A stretch of 64,000 nt of DNA from Paenibacillus kribbensis (lineage in GTDB: Bacteria; Bacillota; Bacilli; Paenibacillales; Paenibacillaceae), in contig NZ_CP020028.1 in the NCBI RefSeq assembly GCF_002240415.1, forward strand, positions 2,071,501 to 2,135,500, in the 5' to 3' direction. The first letter of the stretch is position 1, and each line of letters begins with the position of its first letter. The notes below the pieces were generated by a model. The model was not told the origin of the DNA. It was given only the letters and a program-made list of their open reading frames with translations, and searched no databases. The position numbers were made by a program, and so were the translations under genes. This document shows positions 23,857 to 32,944 of the stretch, one piece after another.

Positions 23857-25152
23857 GTGGGACGGATGAGGCAAATTGGACAGGAAAAAGCTCCACGACG
23901 GCTGTGGTCTCCTTTTTTTGCGCAATTATGGGTGCTGGTATTTTTGGTCGAATTTATGAAAGGTTCTCTACTGGTGGCCATCCTACCGGTATATATGGGG
24001 GAAACACTTGGGCTGTCAGCGGGCATTATTGGTTTGGCCTTTTCGCTTCAATATTTTGGCGACAATGCGTTTCGGGCGCCGGCGGGCTGGATGGCTGAAC
24101 GGCTCGGCTACCGTGGAACGATGTCGACCGCGCTGTTATTTACACTTGTAGCGATCATTACGCTAAGCGTGCTCAGGGAGCCTGTGTGGCTCGTGGCAGC
24201 ATGTCTGCTGCTCGGACTTGGCACCTCTCCGCTCTGGCCTTGTGTCATGACTGGAACGACCGAAATGTCTGGACCTAATAACAGCAACGGCGCAGCGATG
24301 GGAACATTGGAAATTGCGTCCATGGGCGGGACGGGGCTAGGGCCGCTTGTTATGAACTTTGCTATGTCATATTATGGGCATTCTTACGGAATGGTGTTCA
24401 TGATTTTGATAGGATGCAGCATTGTATTGTTGCTGGTTGCTCTCATGCTGCCTGGATCGAACAAAACAACTGCTACAGAAAATCCCGAGCGAAGCGCTGC
24501 AGTGTCTTCCGGTGGGACCATCAAGCAGAAGCAGCAACTATGGAAAGGAATCAAGGAAACGATCAGCACGCTCAAAACAAAGCTAAACGTCAATCCACTT
24601 ATTTATCCGGCTCTGTTTTTACAGTCGTTTGTTATCGGTCTGATCAGCCCGGTACTGACGCTGTACGCACGGACGGACCTCGGAATTTCACCGAACCTAT
24701 ACAGCGTGCTTTTGATTGCAGGCGGTGGGGTGACTGTGCTGGCACTGATTCCGTGCGGTAAGCTGGTTGATCGACTTGGAACGGAGTATTTTCTGCATAT
24801 TGGCTTTTTGCTTGCCGGCATCACGTTGTTTTTCTTCTCAACCGTCCGATCTATTCCGTTTGTGTTCATAGCCGTAGCGCTGATTGGTTTGGGATATGCT
24901 CTCATTTTGCCTGCATGGAATACATTTCTAGCCAAACTGATCCCGGAAAGCGAACGAGCAACAGTATGGGGCTTTTTTCTAACGCTCCAAGGCTCGGGGA
25001 TGGTTATCGGTCCGCTCGTGTCAGGAGTGCTATGGGACCGTGCAGGTCACACAGCCCCATTTATTATCAGTGGTGTCGTGATGCTGCTTATGTTCGGCTG
25101 CCATTTGGCTCTGGCGCGTCGTCCGCGTAGAAAAACCGTTGTTAAGGCCTGA
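23857..25152 (+). CDS. MFS transporter, DHA-type
   Basis: About 431 residues with 12 predicted helices in two halves joined by a basic loop (near TATENPERS). The loop-2/3 motif is AGWMAERLGYRG and the second-half counterpart GKLVDRLGTEY. It probably exports a small molecule; the substrate is unknown. The start is uncertain: GTG 23857 fits GAAGGTGAGG, and ATG 23866 is nine bases downstream. The frame is open further upstream (to 23794), without a ribosome site. Confidence 0.85.
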   Translation: MGRMRQIGQEKAPRRLWSPFFAQLWVLVFLVEFMKGSLLVAILPVYMGETLGLSAGIIGLAFSLQYFGDNAFRAPAGWMAERLGYRGTMSTALLFTLVAIITLSVLREPVWLVAACLLLGLGTSPLWPCVMTGTTEMSGPNNSNGAAMGTLEIASMGGTGLGPLVMNFAMSYYGHSYGMVFMILIGCSIVLLLVALMLPGSNKTTATENPERSAAVSSGGTIKQKQQLWKGIKETISTLKTKLNVNPLIYPALFLQSFVIGLISPVLTLYARTDLGISPNLYSVLLIAGGGVTVLALIPCGKLVDRLGTEYFLHIGFLLAGITLFFFSTVRSIPFVFIAVALIGLGYALILPAWNTFLAKLIPESERATVWGFFLTLQGSGMVIGPLVSGVLWDRAGHTAPFIISGVVMLLMFGCHLALARRPRRKTVVKA

Positions 25153-25194
25153 ACTATGCTCTTAAAAGCGGATCAGGGCTGCATTTATCGGAAG

Positions 25195-25827
25195 TTATTC
25201 TTTTGGAAACGCCATCCGGTACAGCGGCAGCAAATACTCAAAGGTGGAGCGTACCGTCTGCAGCAGCGCTGCTCCGTCACTGGCCAGAGGGTCATTCCGA
25301 TCAATACGGAGCCCACACATGATCTCGGCTTTTTTCACCTGCTGCAGCTTGTTAATGATGGTTTGAAACTCTTTCGTGTCCATTTGTTGCTGCTCTGTGC
25401 CTTCTGGATTCATGTGGTCCATGGACCAGTAAAAATGCCCCGGTATGTTGGAGCGTACATCGCTCAGGTTGGCTTCAAGCGCCTGGGCAAACGTGATTTT
25501 GTTCGGACTTTCATAAATGACTGCGAATATGACGAAAATATGGGAAGCAAACATACCTACCTCGAAATGCGGCAAGGCCTTATATCCGCGCTTATTTGCT
25601 GCCCAGGCTACCCAAGTATCTATCGGGGGATTGACCTTGCGTCGTGCATGCTTGGCAACGTGAACGTGCATAGGCTCGCCACATAATTCTGTCAGGAACG
25701 GGGCTAACTCCTCGCCAATTGCCTCCAGCTTGGGCCGCAGCTGCTGAACTAGCACCTCCATGCGAGGCTCCAGCCCCGGTACTTCAAAAACCTCAAAATC
25801 CTCTGCGGTAAATCCACTGAATGTCAT
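25195..25827 (-). CDS. DUF1054 protein (YktB family)
   Basis: A 210-residue YktB-type protein: MTFSGFTAEDFEVFEVPGLE at the start, HVAKHARRKVNPPIDTWVAW and HFEVGMFASHIFVIFAVIYE in the middle. The fold is known in the family; function is not. The start is ATG 25827 behind AGGAGGAAACGGA; the longer frame to 25974 has no ribosome site. It is convergent with the MFS gene. Confidence 0.9.
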   Translation of the reverse strand: MTFSGFTAEDFEVFEVPGLEPRMEVLVQQLRPKLEAIGEELAPFLTELCGEPMHVHVAKHARRKVNPPIDTWVAWAANKRGYKALPHFEVGMFASHIFVIFAVIYESPNKITFAQALEANLSDVRSNIPGHFYWSMDHMNPEGTEQQQMDTKEFQTIINKLQQVKKAEIMCGLRIDRNDPLASDGAALLQTVRSTFEYLLPLYRMAFPKE

Positions 25828-26107
25828 TCCGTTTCCTCCTGTATCTCTGGGGTAAGCCATATCGTTTGGCGTACTATGTCCGATTATAGCATAATGCTGG
25901 TGGGCTTGACCGACTTTAGACCAGGCTCGGTACAAGCATATAAGGCAAAAGTAGGATTGTGCGCTGTTACTCATAAAAATAGGTCAAATAACCAAGTACC
26001 CTTACATAAAATGAAGTATAAAATAGAGCAAAGGAAGATCAAGCGGGAAAGCCGCAGGCTGCTGTAGCCGGACTTCTTGAATCGGACTTGAAAAAGGAGG
26101 GAATGCC

Positions 26108-26707
26108 GTGAACAAGGGCTGTGAGGTAGAATATTGTAATCTAGAGCTCCGGTTTAGCCGTCGGCATATCCATAATCTGATCAAGGATTTGATATCGGAA
26201 GGGTATTCGCTGTACTGGAGCGAGGATGAGTCGTATCTGGTTTTGTCGGTGAGAACCGGGCGCAAGCTGGTGAAGCTCCGTTTTCAACAATTGCGCACAG
26301 GGCATTACAAGTTGGCTGGAGATTATGTGATCCGCGACGCCAAGCTGGCCGAGTGGCTGGAGAAGCTGATTGGAAGCACCCGAGGTCATGCCATTGTCAA
26401 AAGAGTCAAGGACCATCATATTTTAGTGGAAAATATTTTGTTCGGTGAGGTCATTCGTCTGGTCGAGGTAACTGGCTTTAAGCAGCGTGTTATTTATCAG
26501 AAGGGACCGGTGCTGTCCGTACAGGAAATGGAGGATATGTACACCTCCAATGAAGGCGAAACCCGGTTGCTGTTGCTCAAAATGGAAGTAGACGATGTGT
26601 TGGAGAAGCTGTTTATGGCGATGGGTGAGGGAAATACGGCGAAAGCAGGGAAATGCCAGGAACGCCTGCAAACGCTATCCCGTCAATTGCTAATGATGGA
26701 AGCGTAG
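26108..26707 (+). CDS. Unrecognised 199-residue soluble protein
   Basis: I do not recognise a family. The GTG start follows AAAAAGGAGGGAATGCC, a very strong site. The protein has no signal or membrane segment. It looks alpha/beta: basic N-terminal part (RRHIHNLIKDLISEGYSLYW, then LSVRTGRKLVKLRF) and an acidic helical C-terminal part (EGETRLLLLKMEVDDVLEKL and the final GNTAKAGKCQERLQTLSRQLL). A His-His pair is at VKDHHILVE. It is monocistronic, with its own terminator, upstream of gnd. Codon use looks like its neighbours. Confidence 0.75.
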   Translation: MNKGCEVEYCNLELRFSRRHIHNLIKDLISEGYSLYWSEDESYLVLSVRTGRKLVKLRFQQLRTGHYKLAGDYVIRDAKLAEWLEKLIGSTRGHAIVKRVKDHHILVENILFGEVIRLVEVTGFKQRVIYQKGPVLSVQEMEDMYTSNEGETRLLLLKMEVDDVLEKLFMAMGEGNTAKAGKCQERLQTLSRQLLMMEA

Positions 26708-26720
26708 TACTTTACATCGG

Positions 26721-26746
26721 AACACCTCATGAAAATGGGGTGTTTT
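26721..26746 (+). terminator. Intrinsic terminator
   Basis: AACACCTCAT pairs with ATGGGGTGTT around a GAAA tetraloop. Confidence 0.8.
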
Positions 26747-26885
26747 GCTCTGCGAATAGACAGGGGTTCACTTCTGACACCAAAAACGTTAAAATAGAAG
26801 TGCACGTGTTCCGATTCACATAAAGTGTAATGCGGTAAAACGGCGATATAGAATAAAAAATATGTTGCAAAGGATGAGGAACCAG

Positions 26886-28292
26886 ATGGCAAAACAGCAG
26901 ATTGGTGTGATCGGCCTGGCGGTAATGGGTAAGAATTTGGCCCTTAATATTGAGAGCAGAGGCTTCACAGTCTCGGTTTTTAACCGCTCTCCAGAAAAAA
27001 CGCATGATCTTCTCAAAGAAGCAGAAGGTAAAAAACTGACGGGTACTTTCTCCATTGAAGAATTTGTGAACTCACTGGAATCGCCCCGTAAAATCCTGAT
27101 CATGGTTCAAGCGGGTAAAGCAACAGATGCCACGATTGAACAGCTTGTGCCTCATCTGGACAAGGGCGACATTATTATAGACGGAGGCAATGCCTACTTC
27201 CCTGATACACAGCGCCGCAGCAAGGAGCTGGAGGAAAAAGGACTTCGCTTTATTGGTACAGGCGTATCCGGTGGTGAAGAAGGTGCCTTGAACGGTCCTG
27301 CCATCATGCCGGGTGGACAAGAGAGTGCCTACAAACTGGTAGAACCGATTCTGACGGCGATCTCTGCAAAAGTGAATGGCGACCCGTGCTGTACATATAT
27401 CGGTCCTGACGGTGCTGGCCACTATGTGAAAATGGTGCATAACGGCATCGAGTATGGTGACATGCAATTGATTGGTGAAGCTTATCACCTGTTGAAATCT
27501 GTCCTGAACGTGAGCGCGGAAGAACTGCATGAAATCTTTACGGAATGGAATAAAGGCGAACTGGACAGCTACTTGATCGAAATTACGGCTGACATTTTCT
27601 CTAAATATGATCCTGAAACAGGCAAACCAATGGTAGATGTGATTCTGGATGCCGCAGGTCAAAAAGGTACAGGTAAATGGACAAGCCAAAGCGCGCTGGA
27701 TCTGGGTGTGCCTCTGTCCATGATAACCGAGTCCGTATTCTCCCGTTTCTTGTCTGCCATGAAAGACGAGCGTATTGCTGCAAGCAAAGTGCTGAGTGGT
27801 CCTACTGTTGAATCCTTCAGCGGCGACAAAAAAGAATTTATCGAAAACGTACGTAAAGCACTGTTTGCAAGTAAAATCGTGTCTTATGCCCAAGGATTCG
27901 CTCAAATGCGCGCAGCTTCCGATGAATACAATTGGGATTTGAAATACGGAAATATCGCCATGATCTTCCGTGGCGGCTGCATTATCCGTTCGCAATTCCT
28001 GCAAAACATCAAGGATGCCTATGACCGTGATCCTGCCCTGAAAAATCTGTTGCTGGATTCCTACTTCAAAAACGTAGTAGAAAATTATCAAAATGCATGG
28101 CGCCAAGTGATTTCTGTGGCTGTATCTCAAGGTATTCCAGTGCCTGGATTCTCCAGCGCGCTTGCATACTATGACAGCTACCGCACTGAACGTTTGCCAG
28201 CAAACCTGCTGCAAGCGCAACGTGACTACTTTGGTGCACATACGTTCAAACGTGTGGACAAAGAAGGCGTATTCCATCACCAATGGTTCTAA
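26886..28292 (+). CDS. gnd: 6-phosphogluconate dehydrogenase (decarboxylating)
   Basis: A 468-residue cytoplasmic enzyme of the oxidative pentose phosphate pathway that turns 6-phosphogluconate into ribulose 5-phosphate, CO2 and NADPH. The N-terminal Rossmann motif is [14 protein letters not shown]. The substrate signature is [15 protein letters not shown], followed by the catalytic Lys region [16 protein letters not shown]. The C-terminal RNYFGAHT-type tail ([13 protein letters not shown]) is present. The start is ATG 26886 behind AGGATGAGGAACC; an upstream start at 26862 lacks support. The long dimeric form rather than the short YqeC type. Confidence 0.97.
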   Translation: MAKQQIGVIGLAVMGKNLALNIESRGFTVSVFNRSPEKTHDLLKEAEGKKLTGTFSIEEFVNSLESPRKILIMVQAGKATDATIEQLVPHLDKGDIIIDGGNAYFPDTQRRSKELEEKGLRFIGTGVSGGEEGALNGPAIMPGGQESAYKLVEPILTAISAKVNGDPCCTYIGPDGAGHYVKMVHNGIEYGDMQLIGEAYHLLKSVLNVSAEELHEIFTEWNKGELDSYLIEITADIFSKYDPETGKPMVDVILDAAGQKGTGKWTSQSALDLGVPLSMITESVFSRFLSAMKDERIAASKVLSGPTVESFSGDKKEFIENVRKALFASKIVSYAQGFAQMRAASDEYNWDLKYGNIAMIFRGGCIIRSQFLQNIKDAYDRDPALKNLLLDSYFKNVVENYQNAWRQVISVAVSQGIPVPGFSSALAYYDSYRTERLPANLLQAQRDYFGAHTFKRVDKEGVFHHQWF

Positions 28293-28332
28293 TGAACGAT
28301 CTGGCGGATATACAAGGATAGCAGTATAAAAT

Positions 28333-28382
28333 AAAACGGAAGCTTTTTTGGCCCGACCGGGTAAAAGAAGCTTCCGTTTTTT
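28333..28382 (+). terminator. Intrinsic terminator after gnd
   Basis: AAAACGGAAGCTT pairs with AAGCTTCCGTTTT over a second inner GGCCC/GGGT stem; T run follows. Confidence 0.9.
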
Positions 28383-28483
28383 GATGTGCGCGTCAAAGGG
28401 GATCATACGGAGAGGATTGTGTAACCTTTTAACGCTGTGGTATGATAAGAACAGATTTTAATGCGTTAACGCGTTTATGCTTT

Positions 28484-28789
28484 TTACTGTTCTTGTAACC
28501 ATTGCAGCATGCCGCCGGTCATGTTAGTGCAGCCTTCATAACCGAGCTGCTGCAAATATTCGCAGGCCCGTTCGCTGCGATAACCGCTCCGGCAAATAAA
28601 GATGATTTCACCGGTACGTTCAATTTCCTCAAGACGGCCCGGAAGCTGTCCGAGCGGAATGTGCTTGGCACCTTCAATCATGCCTTCCGCTACTTCTTCC
28701 GCCTCGCGGACGTCGATCAATTGCAGTTGTTCTCCTGCTTGCAGGCGTGCGCGAAGCTCAGAAGGTTCAATCAGGGCGATTTGCGTCAT
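28484..28789 (-). CDS. Rhodanese-like sulfurtransferase
   Basis: A 101-residue single rhodanese domain: LIDVREAEEVAEG, HIPLGQLPGRLEE and the active-site loop FICRSGYRSERA with the catalytic Cys near residue 68. It transfers sulfane sulfur; partner unknown. The ATG has AGAGGTCC-like weak Shine-Dalgarno. It is monocistronic. Confidence 0.93.
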   Translation of the reverse strand: MTQIALIEPSELRARLQAGEQLQLIDVREAEEVAEGMIEGAKHIPLGQLPGRLEEIERTGEIIFICRSGYRSERACEYLQQLGYEGCTNMTGGMLQWLQEQ

Positions 28790-29058
28790 GGCTGGACCTC
28801 TTTTCTGATGTGAAATGGGTATTGCGTTGTGTTATTAATATGTGCGAAATATCACACTCTCTATGTATGATAGCGAAGCTATCTCTAAGCTGTCAATTGT
28901 GCTTATCCTGAAGACAGATGGAGATTAATGAACATGTCGGATTAAACTCCGCCAGACCTAAATGAATATTATATATTTTTTGGTGGAGAAATGAATGCTA
29001 CAGCTTGTATAATTAATGTAAACTAGGATGGTTTGAATCGAAAAGGAGCATGTACAAT

Positions 29059-30351
29059 ATGGATGTTATCGTTAGACCTACCCCTTCCTTGCAAGGAGAG
29101 ATTGGGGCCTTGTCCTCCAAAAACTACACTACTCGTTATTTGCTCACAGCGGCACTCGCGGATGGAAAAAGCACCATTTATTATCCAGCCCATAGCGAAG
29201 ACAGTGATGCCATGCGACGTTGTATCGCTGATCTGGGCGCAGTGCTGGAGGAGGATGACGAGAAGATAGTTATTACAGGCTTTGGCAGCCATCCTCGATC
29301 CGTGAAGGAGCTAAATGTGGGGAATGCCGGAGCGGTGCTTCGTTTTTTGATGGCAATTGCATCCTTGTGTCCGGATGTTACTTTCGTTAATACATATCCT
29401 GACTCATTGGGTAAACGCCCGCATGACGATCTCATCGATGCGCTGGGCCAGTTGGGTGTGAAGGTGGACCATCGCGAAGGTAAGTTGCCGATTCGTATCC
29501 AGGGCGGTCAAGCCAAGGGTGGCAAAATTCAGGTGTCCGGCTCGGTTAGCTCACAATATTTGAGCGCGTTGCTATTCCTTACCCCATTATTGGAGAAAGA
29601 CAGCGAAATCGAAGTGCTGCATGATTTGAAATCCAAAGTGGTCGTCGGGCAGACGCTGGAGGTATTGCAGGAGGCTGGTATTGTCATTCATGCAAGCGAT
29701 GATTACATGTCTTTCCGTGTACCTGGCCGACAATCCTATCAGCCACGTACGTATACTGTACAGGGGGATTACCCGGGGAGTGCGGCAGTGCTGGCTGCTG
29801 CTGCAGTAACAAATTCCGATGTCACCATCCATCGGCTAAAAGAGCAGAGCAAGCAGGGAGAACGTGCTATTGTAGATGTGCTGCGTATGATGGAAGTACC
29901 GCTGACGCACGAGAACGATACCGTTGTCGTGAAGGGGAACGGCCGATTGAAGGCCATCGAGTTTGACGGAGATGCCGCAACAGACGCTGTGCTCGCAATG
30001 GTAGCTGCGGCTGTATTTGCTGAAGGCACGTCTCGTTTTTATAATGTGGAAAATTTGCGGTACAAGGAATGTGACCGGATCACCGATTATTTGAATGAGC
30101 TGAGCAAGGCCGGAGCTCGCGTAGAAGAACGTCAAGCGGAGATTATCGTCCATGGCAGACCGGAGGGTGTCGAAGGAGGCGTTGAAATTAACGCGCACTT
30201 TGATCACCGTGTCATTATGGCCTTGACGGTTGTAGGCTTGCGCGCGCAGAAGCCGCTATTGATCAAGGATGCGCATCATGTCGCCAAATCGTATCCACAG
30301 TATTTTGACCATTTGACGACGCTTGGTGCTTCGGTCGAATGGGTAAAATAA
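29059..30351 (+). CDS. aroA: EPSP synthase-like enolpyruvyl transferase (divergent)
   Basis: A 430-residue enzyme of the EPSP synthase family, which joins shikimate 3-phosphate and PEP in the shikimate pathway. Conserved points: SSKNYTTR near residue 20, PDSLGKRPHDDLIDAL, SGSVSSQYLSALL, the catalytic Asp in ATDAVLAM and the Glu in LRYKECDRI, and HFDHRVIM. Unusual is the PEP loop: VGNAGAVLRFL, where E. coli Thr97 is Ala and Pro101 is Phe. The E. coli RVKETDR motif reads RYKECDR. Start ATG 29059 after AAGGAG. It stands outside any aro or trp cluster and is followed 34 bases later by a CoA-binding protein gene, so it may be a second or specialised enzyme. Confidence 0.82.
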   Translation: MDVIVRPTPSLQGEIGALSSKNYTTRYLLTAALADGKSTIYYPAHSEDSDAMRRCIADLGAVLEEDDEKIVITGFGSHPRSVKELNVGNAGAVLRFLMAIASLCPDVTFVNTYPDSLGKRPHDDLIDALGQLGVKVDHREGKLPIRIQGGQAKGGKIQVSGSVSSQYLSALLFLTPLLEKDSEIEVLHDLKSKVVVGQTLEVLQEAGIVIHASDDYMSFRVPGRQSYQPRTYTVQGDYPGSAAVLAAAAVTNSDVTIHRLKEQSKQGERAIVDVLRMMEVPLTHENDTVVVKGNGRLKAIEFDGDAATDAVLAMVAAAVFAEGTSRFYNVENLRYKECDRITDYLNELSKAGARVEERQAEIIVHGRPEGVEGGVEINAHFDHRVIMALTVVGLRAQKPLLIKDAHHVAKSYPQYFDHLTTLGASVEWVK

Positions 30352-30385
30352 AAATAAACTAAAAATGTGAACAGGAGGGGACAGA

Positions 30386-30820
30386 ATGGCTTTTGAAAAC
30401 CCGTCCAGGGAAGAAATTAAAACCATTTTGGAACAAGTAGGCAATATTGCGGTTGTTGGTTTGTCTGATAAATCAGACCGAACCTCATATATGGTTTCTT
30501 ATGCGATGCAACAGCGGGGATACCGGATTATTCCGGTTAATCCTGCCGCAGCAGGGCAAACCATTCTTGGGGAGACTTGCTATGCCAGTCTTGCTGAAGT
30601 ACCCGAGCCCGTCGAATTGGTCAATGTATTCCGCCGCAGTGAATACTGTGCAGAGGTTGCGCGTGAAGCAGTTGCGATTGGAGCCAAGATTTTGTGGCTT
30701 CAACAGGGGATTATCAGCCATGAAGCGGCTGACATTGCACAGGAGCATGGAATGACGGTCATTATGGATCGCTGCATTAAGGTAGAGGACTCGGTGACCC
30801 AGGCAGTACGTAAAGGATAA
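30386..30820 (+). CDS. CoA-binding domain protein (YccU-like)
   Basis: A 144-residue Rossmann-type CoA-binding protein: NIAVVGLSDKSDRTSYMVSY at the start, GYRIIPVNP, VELVNVFRRSE and the end motif IMDRCIKVED. These proteins resemble the N-terminal domain of acyl-CoA synthetases without the ligase part. The role is unknown. It is probably co-transcribed with the upstream enolpyruvyl transferase (gap 34 bases) and ends at a clear terminator. Confidence 0.9.
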   Translation: MAFENPSREEIKTILEQVGNIAVVGLSDKSDRTSYMVSYAMQQRGYRIIPVNPAAAGQTILGETCYASLAEVPEPVELVNVFRRSEYCAEVAREAVAIGAKILWLQQGIISHEAADIAQEHGMTVIMDRCIKVEDSVTQAVRKG

Positions 30821-30835
30821 TCATAAAGCTGCGCC

Positions 30836-30875
30836 AAAAACCTTCTTCCCTGGCTTCACAGGGTTGAAGGTTTTT
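30836..30875 (+). terminator. Intrinsic terminator
   Basis: AAAAACCTTC pairs with GAAGGTTTTT, with an inner CCCTG/CAGGG stem. Confidence 0.9.
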
Positions 30876-31011
30876 AGTGTGAAATGGGGACTTCGTACAG
30901 TATATTATACTTATAGCAATCCATATAATGTATGTATTGTAGCAATAAAGATATTTTTACCTGTAGAAGCGTAAGTAAATATTTTTTGTCAGACGGAATC
31001 ATCGCTTTGAC

Positions 31012-31035
31012 AAAAGTATGTATTCAGCTTACCAT
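31012..31035 (+). promoter_or_regulatory. Possible promoter of the PTS operon
   Basis: TTGACA (31012-31017), 17 bases, TACCAT at about 31035-31040, 20 bases before the start codon. The -10 is weak. No antiterminator hairpin of the LicT/GlcT kind was seen upstream. Confidence 0.4.
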
Positions 31036-31060
31036 CAGGGATAGAAGGGAGAGGAATGCC

Positions 31061-32944
31061 ATGAATTGGCTCGGATCCTTACAACAGCTTGGTCGTGCTG
31101 TCATGCTCCCGACGATGGTACTACCGGCAGCTGCAATATTACTAAGTCTCGGCAGCCTTCCTTGGTCCGCGTGGGGATTCCCTATGGTGTCTGATATGGC
31201 TAATGCGGCGGGACATGGGATTTTTTATTTTTTGCCTTACCTGTTTGCGGTTGGTGTTGCACTCGGCATGTCGAATCAGGCAGGTCAGGCGGGACTGGCA
31301 GCGCTGGCTGGTATGGCTATATATGATCAAGTCACATTGAGATTTGGAAACGGAATCATTCAGCCGGCGACGCTCATTGGTATCATTTTGGGGGTCATTT
31401 CAGGGATCGCCTATAATCGTTTTAAAAGCATTAAGTTGCCCGAAGTGCTGCAGTTTTTTGGGGGTACCCGATTTGTTTTGCTGCTCATTGGCTTGTTCTC
31501 TGCTGTGTTCGCAGGGCTTATGCTGCTTGTTGCTCCGCTTATTCAGAGTGGATTGCAATTTATAGCAGGTCTGGAATCGAGCTTGGGCGGCTTTGGACTG
31601 TTTATATACGGTATTCTATACCGGCTGCTGGCGGCCTTTGGTCTTCACCATCTGCTCAATAATATATTTTGGTTTCAACTGGGTACATATCAAACGCCGT
31701 CAGGTAACGTCGTGCAGGGAGATTTACCCCGATTTTTTGCTGGCGATCCAACAGCGGGTTATTTTATGTCCGGGTTGTTCCCTATTATGATGTTTGCAAT
31801 CCCTGCCATTGCACTGGCGATCATTCAGGAAGCGCGTGAAGATTTGAAGCCCAAGGTACAAAAAACGTTTTTGACGGCTGCACTTGTCTGCTTTTTTACC
31901 GGAGTATCGGAACAGATCGAGTTTGCCTTTTTGTTTGCTGCTCCTTATTTGTTCCTCGTTCATGCAGTCATGTCCGGGCTGGCGATGTGGCTTACCTTTG
32001 CACTGGATATTCATCACGGTTTTTCCTATTCGGCGGGTTTTATAGATTATGTGCTTAATTTTCATCTATCACATAACGCCTGGTTGCTGATTCCGGTGGG
32101 AATAGCATATGGCCTTGTATATTATGTACTGTTTCGATGGGCCATCCGGCGATTCCGCATTCCAACTCCCGGCCGCGAGGAAGGTTCGGTTCTGGAGGAT
32201 TGGGCTGGCAATATTCCTTACAGTGCTCCGCTTATTTTGGAAGCGCTTGGTGGGAAGGAAAATATAGTGCGGGTGGAGGCCTGCATCACACGTTTGCGGC
32301 TGACCGTCCATAATGACAGGCTGATTGATACCGGAGCGATGAAGGCTTTGGGCTCGGCCGGGCTGATCAATCTGGGCGGGGGGAACTTGCAGGTCGTATT
32401 CGGAACGTATTCAGAACTGATTCGTGAGGAAATTGCAAAGCTGATGGAGCGTGATCTCCCTCAAATTTTGTTCAATGCCCCTGTACATGGAAAAATGCTG
32501 CCGATTCATGAAGTGCCTGACAAAATTTTTGCGACTAAACTGGTCGGGGATGGTGTTGCTTTTGTTCCTGAACGCGGTGAACTTGTATCTCCGGTGTATG
32601 GTACTGTGATGCATTTGTATCCGACAATGCACGCTTTAGGCATCTCTACACGAGAGGGACTTGAGGTTCTGCTTCACATCGGGATTGATACTTCACAGCT
32701 AAAAGGGAATTTTACTGCTATGGTAGAAGCAGGCGATACGGTGGAGCCGGGGCAATTACTGATCAAATTTGATCTGCAGGCGCTGCGGGAGCAAGCTCCA
32801 TCACTGGTGACTCCTATGGTTATCACGAATCCGGATCGCGTCAAGTCATGGAGCTTTGCTCCGTTTAAAACAGTGAAAAAAGGTCAGGCCTCGGTAATGT
32901 CCGTTGTGCTGCATGACAGGAATGTTGGAGGGGTAGAAACATGA
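31061..32944 (+). CDS. nagE: PTS transporter EIICBA, N-acetylglucosamine/glucose type
   Basis: A 627-residue three-domain PTS permease. EIIC (about 1-360) has ten or so hydrophobic segments with HHLLNNIFWFQLG, FFAGDPTAGYFMSG and FTGVSEQIEFAFLF. EIIB follows, with the phosphorylated Cys in VEACITRLRLTV. EIIA is at the end, with the active-site His in VLLHIGIDT. The EIIC motifs match the NagE branch more than PtsG, so N-acetylglucosamine is the likeliest sugar. Start ATG 31061 after AGAAGGGAGAGG; the frame is open upstream to 30932. The stop overlaps the start of a dedicated enzyme I gene (ATGA). Confidence 0.88.
   Translation: MNWLGSLQQLGRAVMLPTMVLPAAAILLSLGSLPWSAWGFPMVSDMANAAGHGIFYFLPYLFAVGVALGMSNQAGQAGLAALAGMAIYDQVTLRFGNGIIQPATLIGIILGVISGIAYNRFKSIKLPEVLQFFGGTRFVLLLIGLFSAVFAGLMLLVAPLIQSGLQFIAGLESSLGGFGLFIYGILYRLLAAFGLHHLLNNIFWFQLGTYQTPSGNVVQGDLPRFFAGDPTAGYFMSGLFPIMMFAIPAIALAIIQEAREDLKPKVQKTFLTAALVCFFTGVSEQIEFAFLFAAPYLFLVHAVMSGLAMWLTFALDIHHGFSYSAGFIDYVLNFHLSHNAWLLIPVGIAYGLVYYVLFRWAIRRFRIPTPGREEGSVLEDWAGNIPYSAPLILEALGGKENIVRVEACITRLRLTVHNDRLIDTGAMKALGSAGLINLGGGNLQVVFGTYSELIREEIAKLMERDLPQILFNAPVHGKMLPIHEVPDKIFATKLVGDGVAFVPERGELVSPVYGTVMHLYPTMHALGISTREGLEVLLHIGIDTSQLKGNFTAMVEAGDTVEPGQLLIKFDLQALREQAPSLVTPMVITNPDRVKSWSFAPFKTVKKGQASVMSVVLHDRNVGGVET

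Noticed and set aside
27072..28406. 444-codon open frame antisense to gnd
   Set aside because: Shadow of a highly conserved gene; the translated sequence is rich in His, Cys and Phe with no domain.
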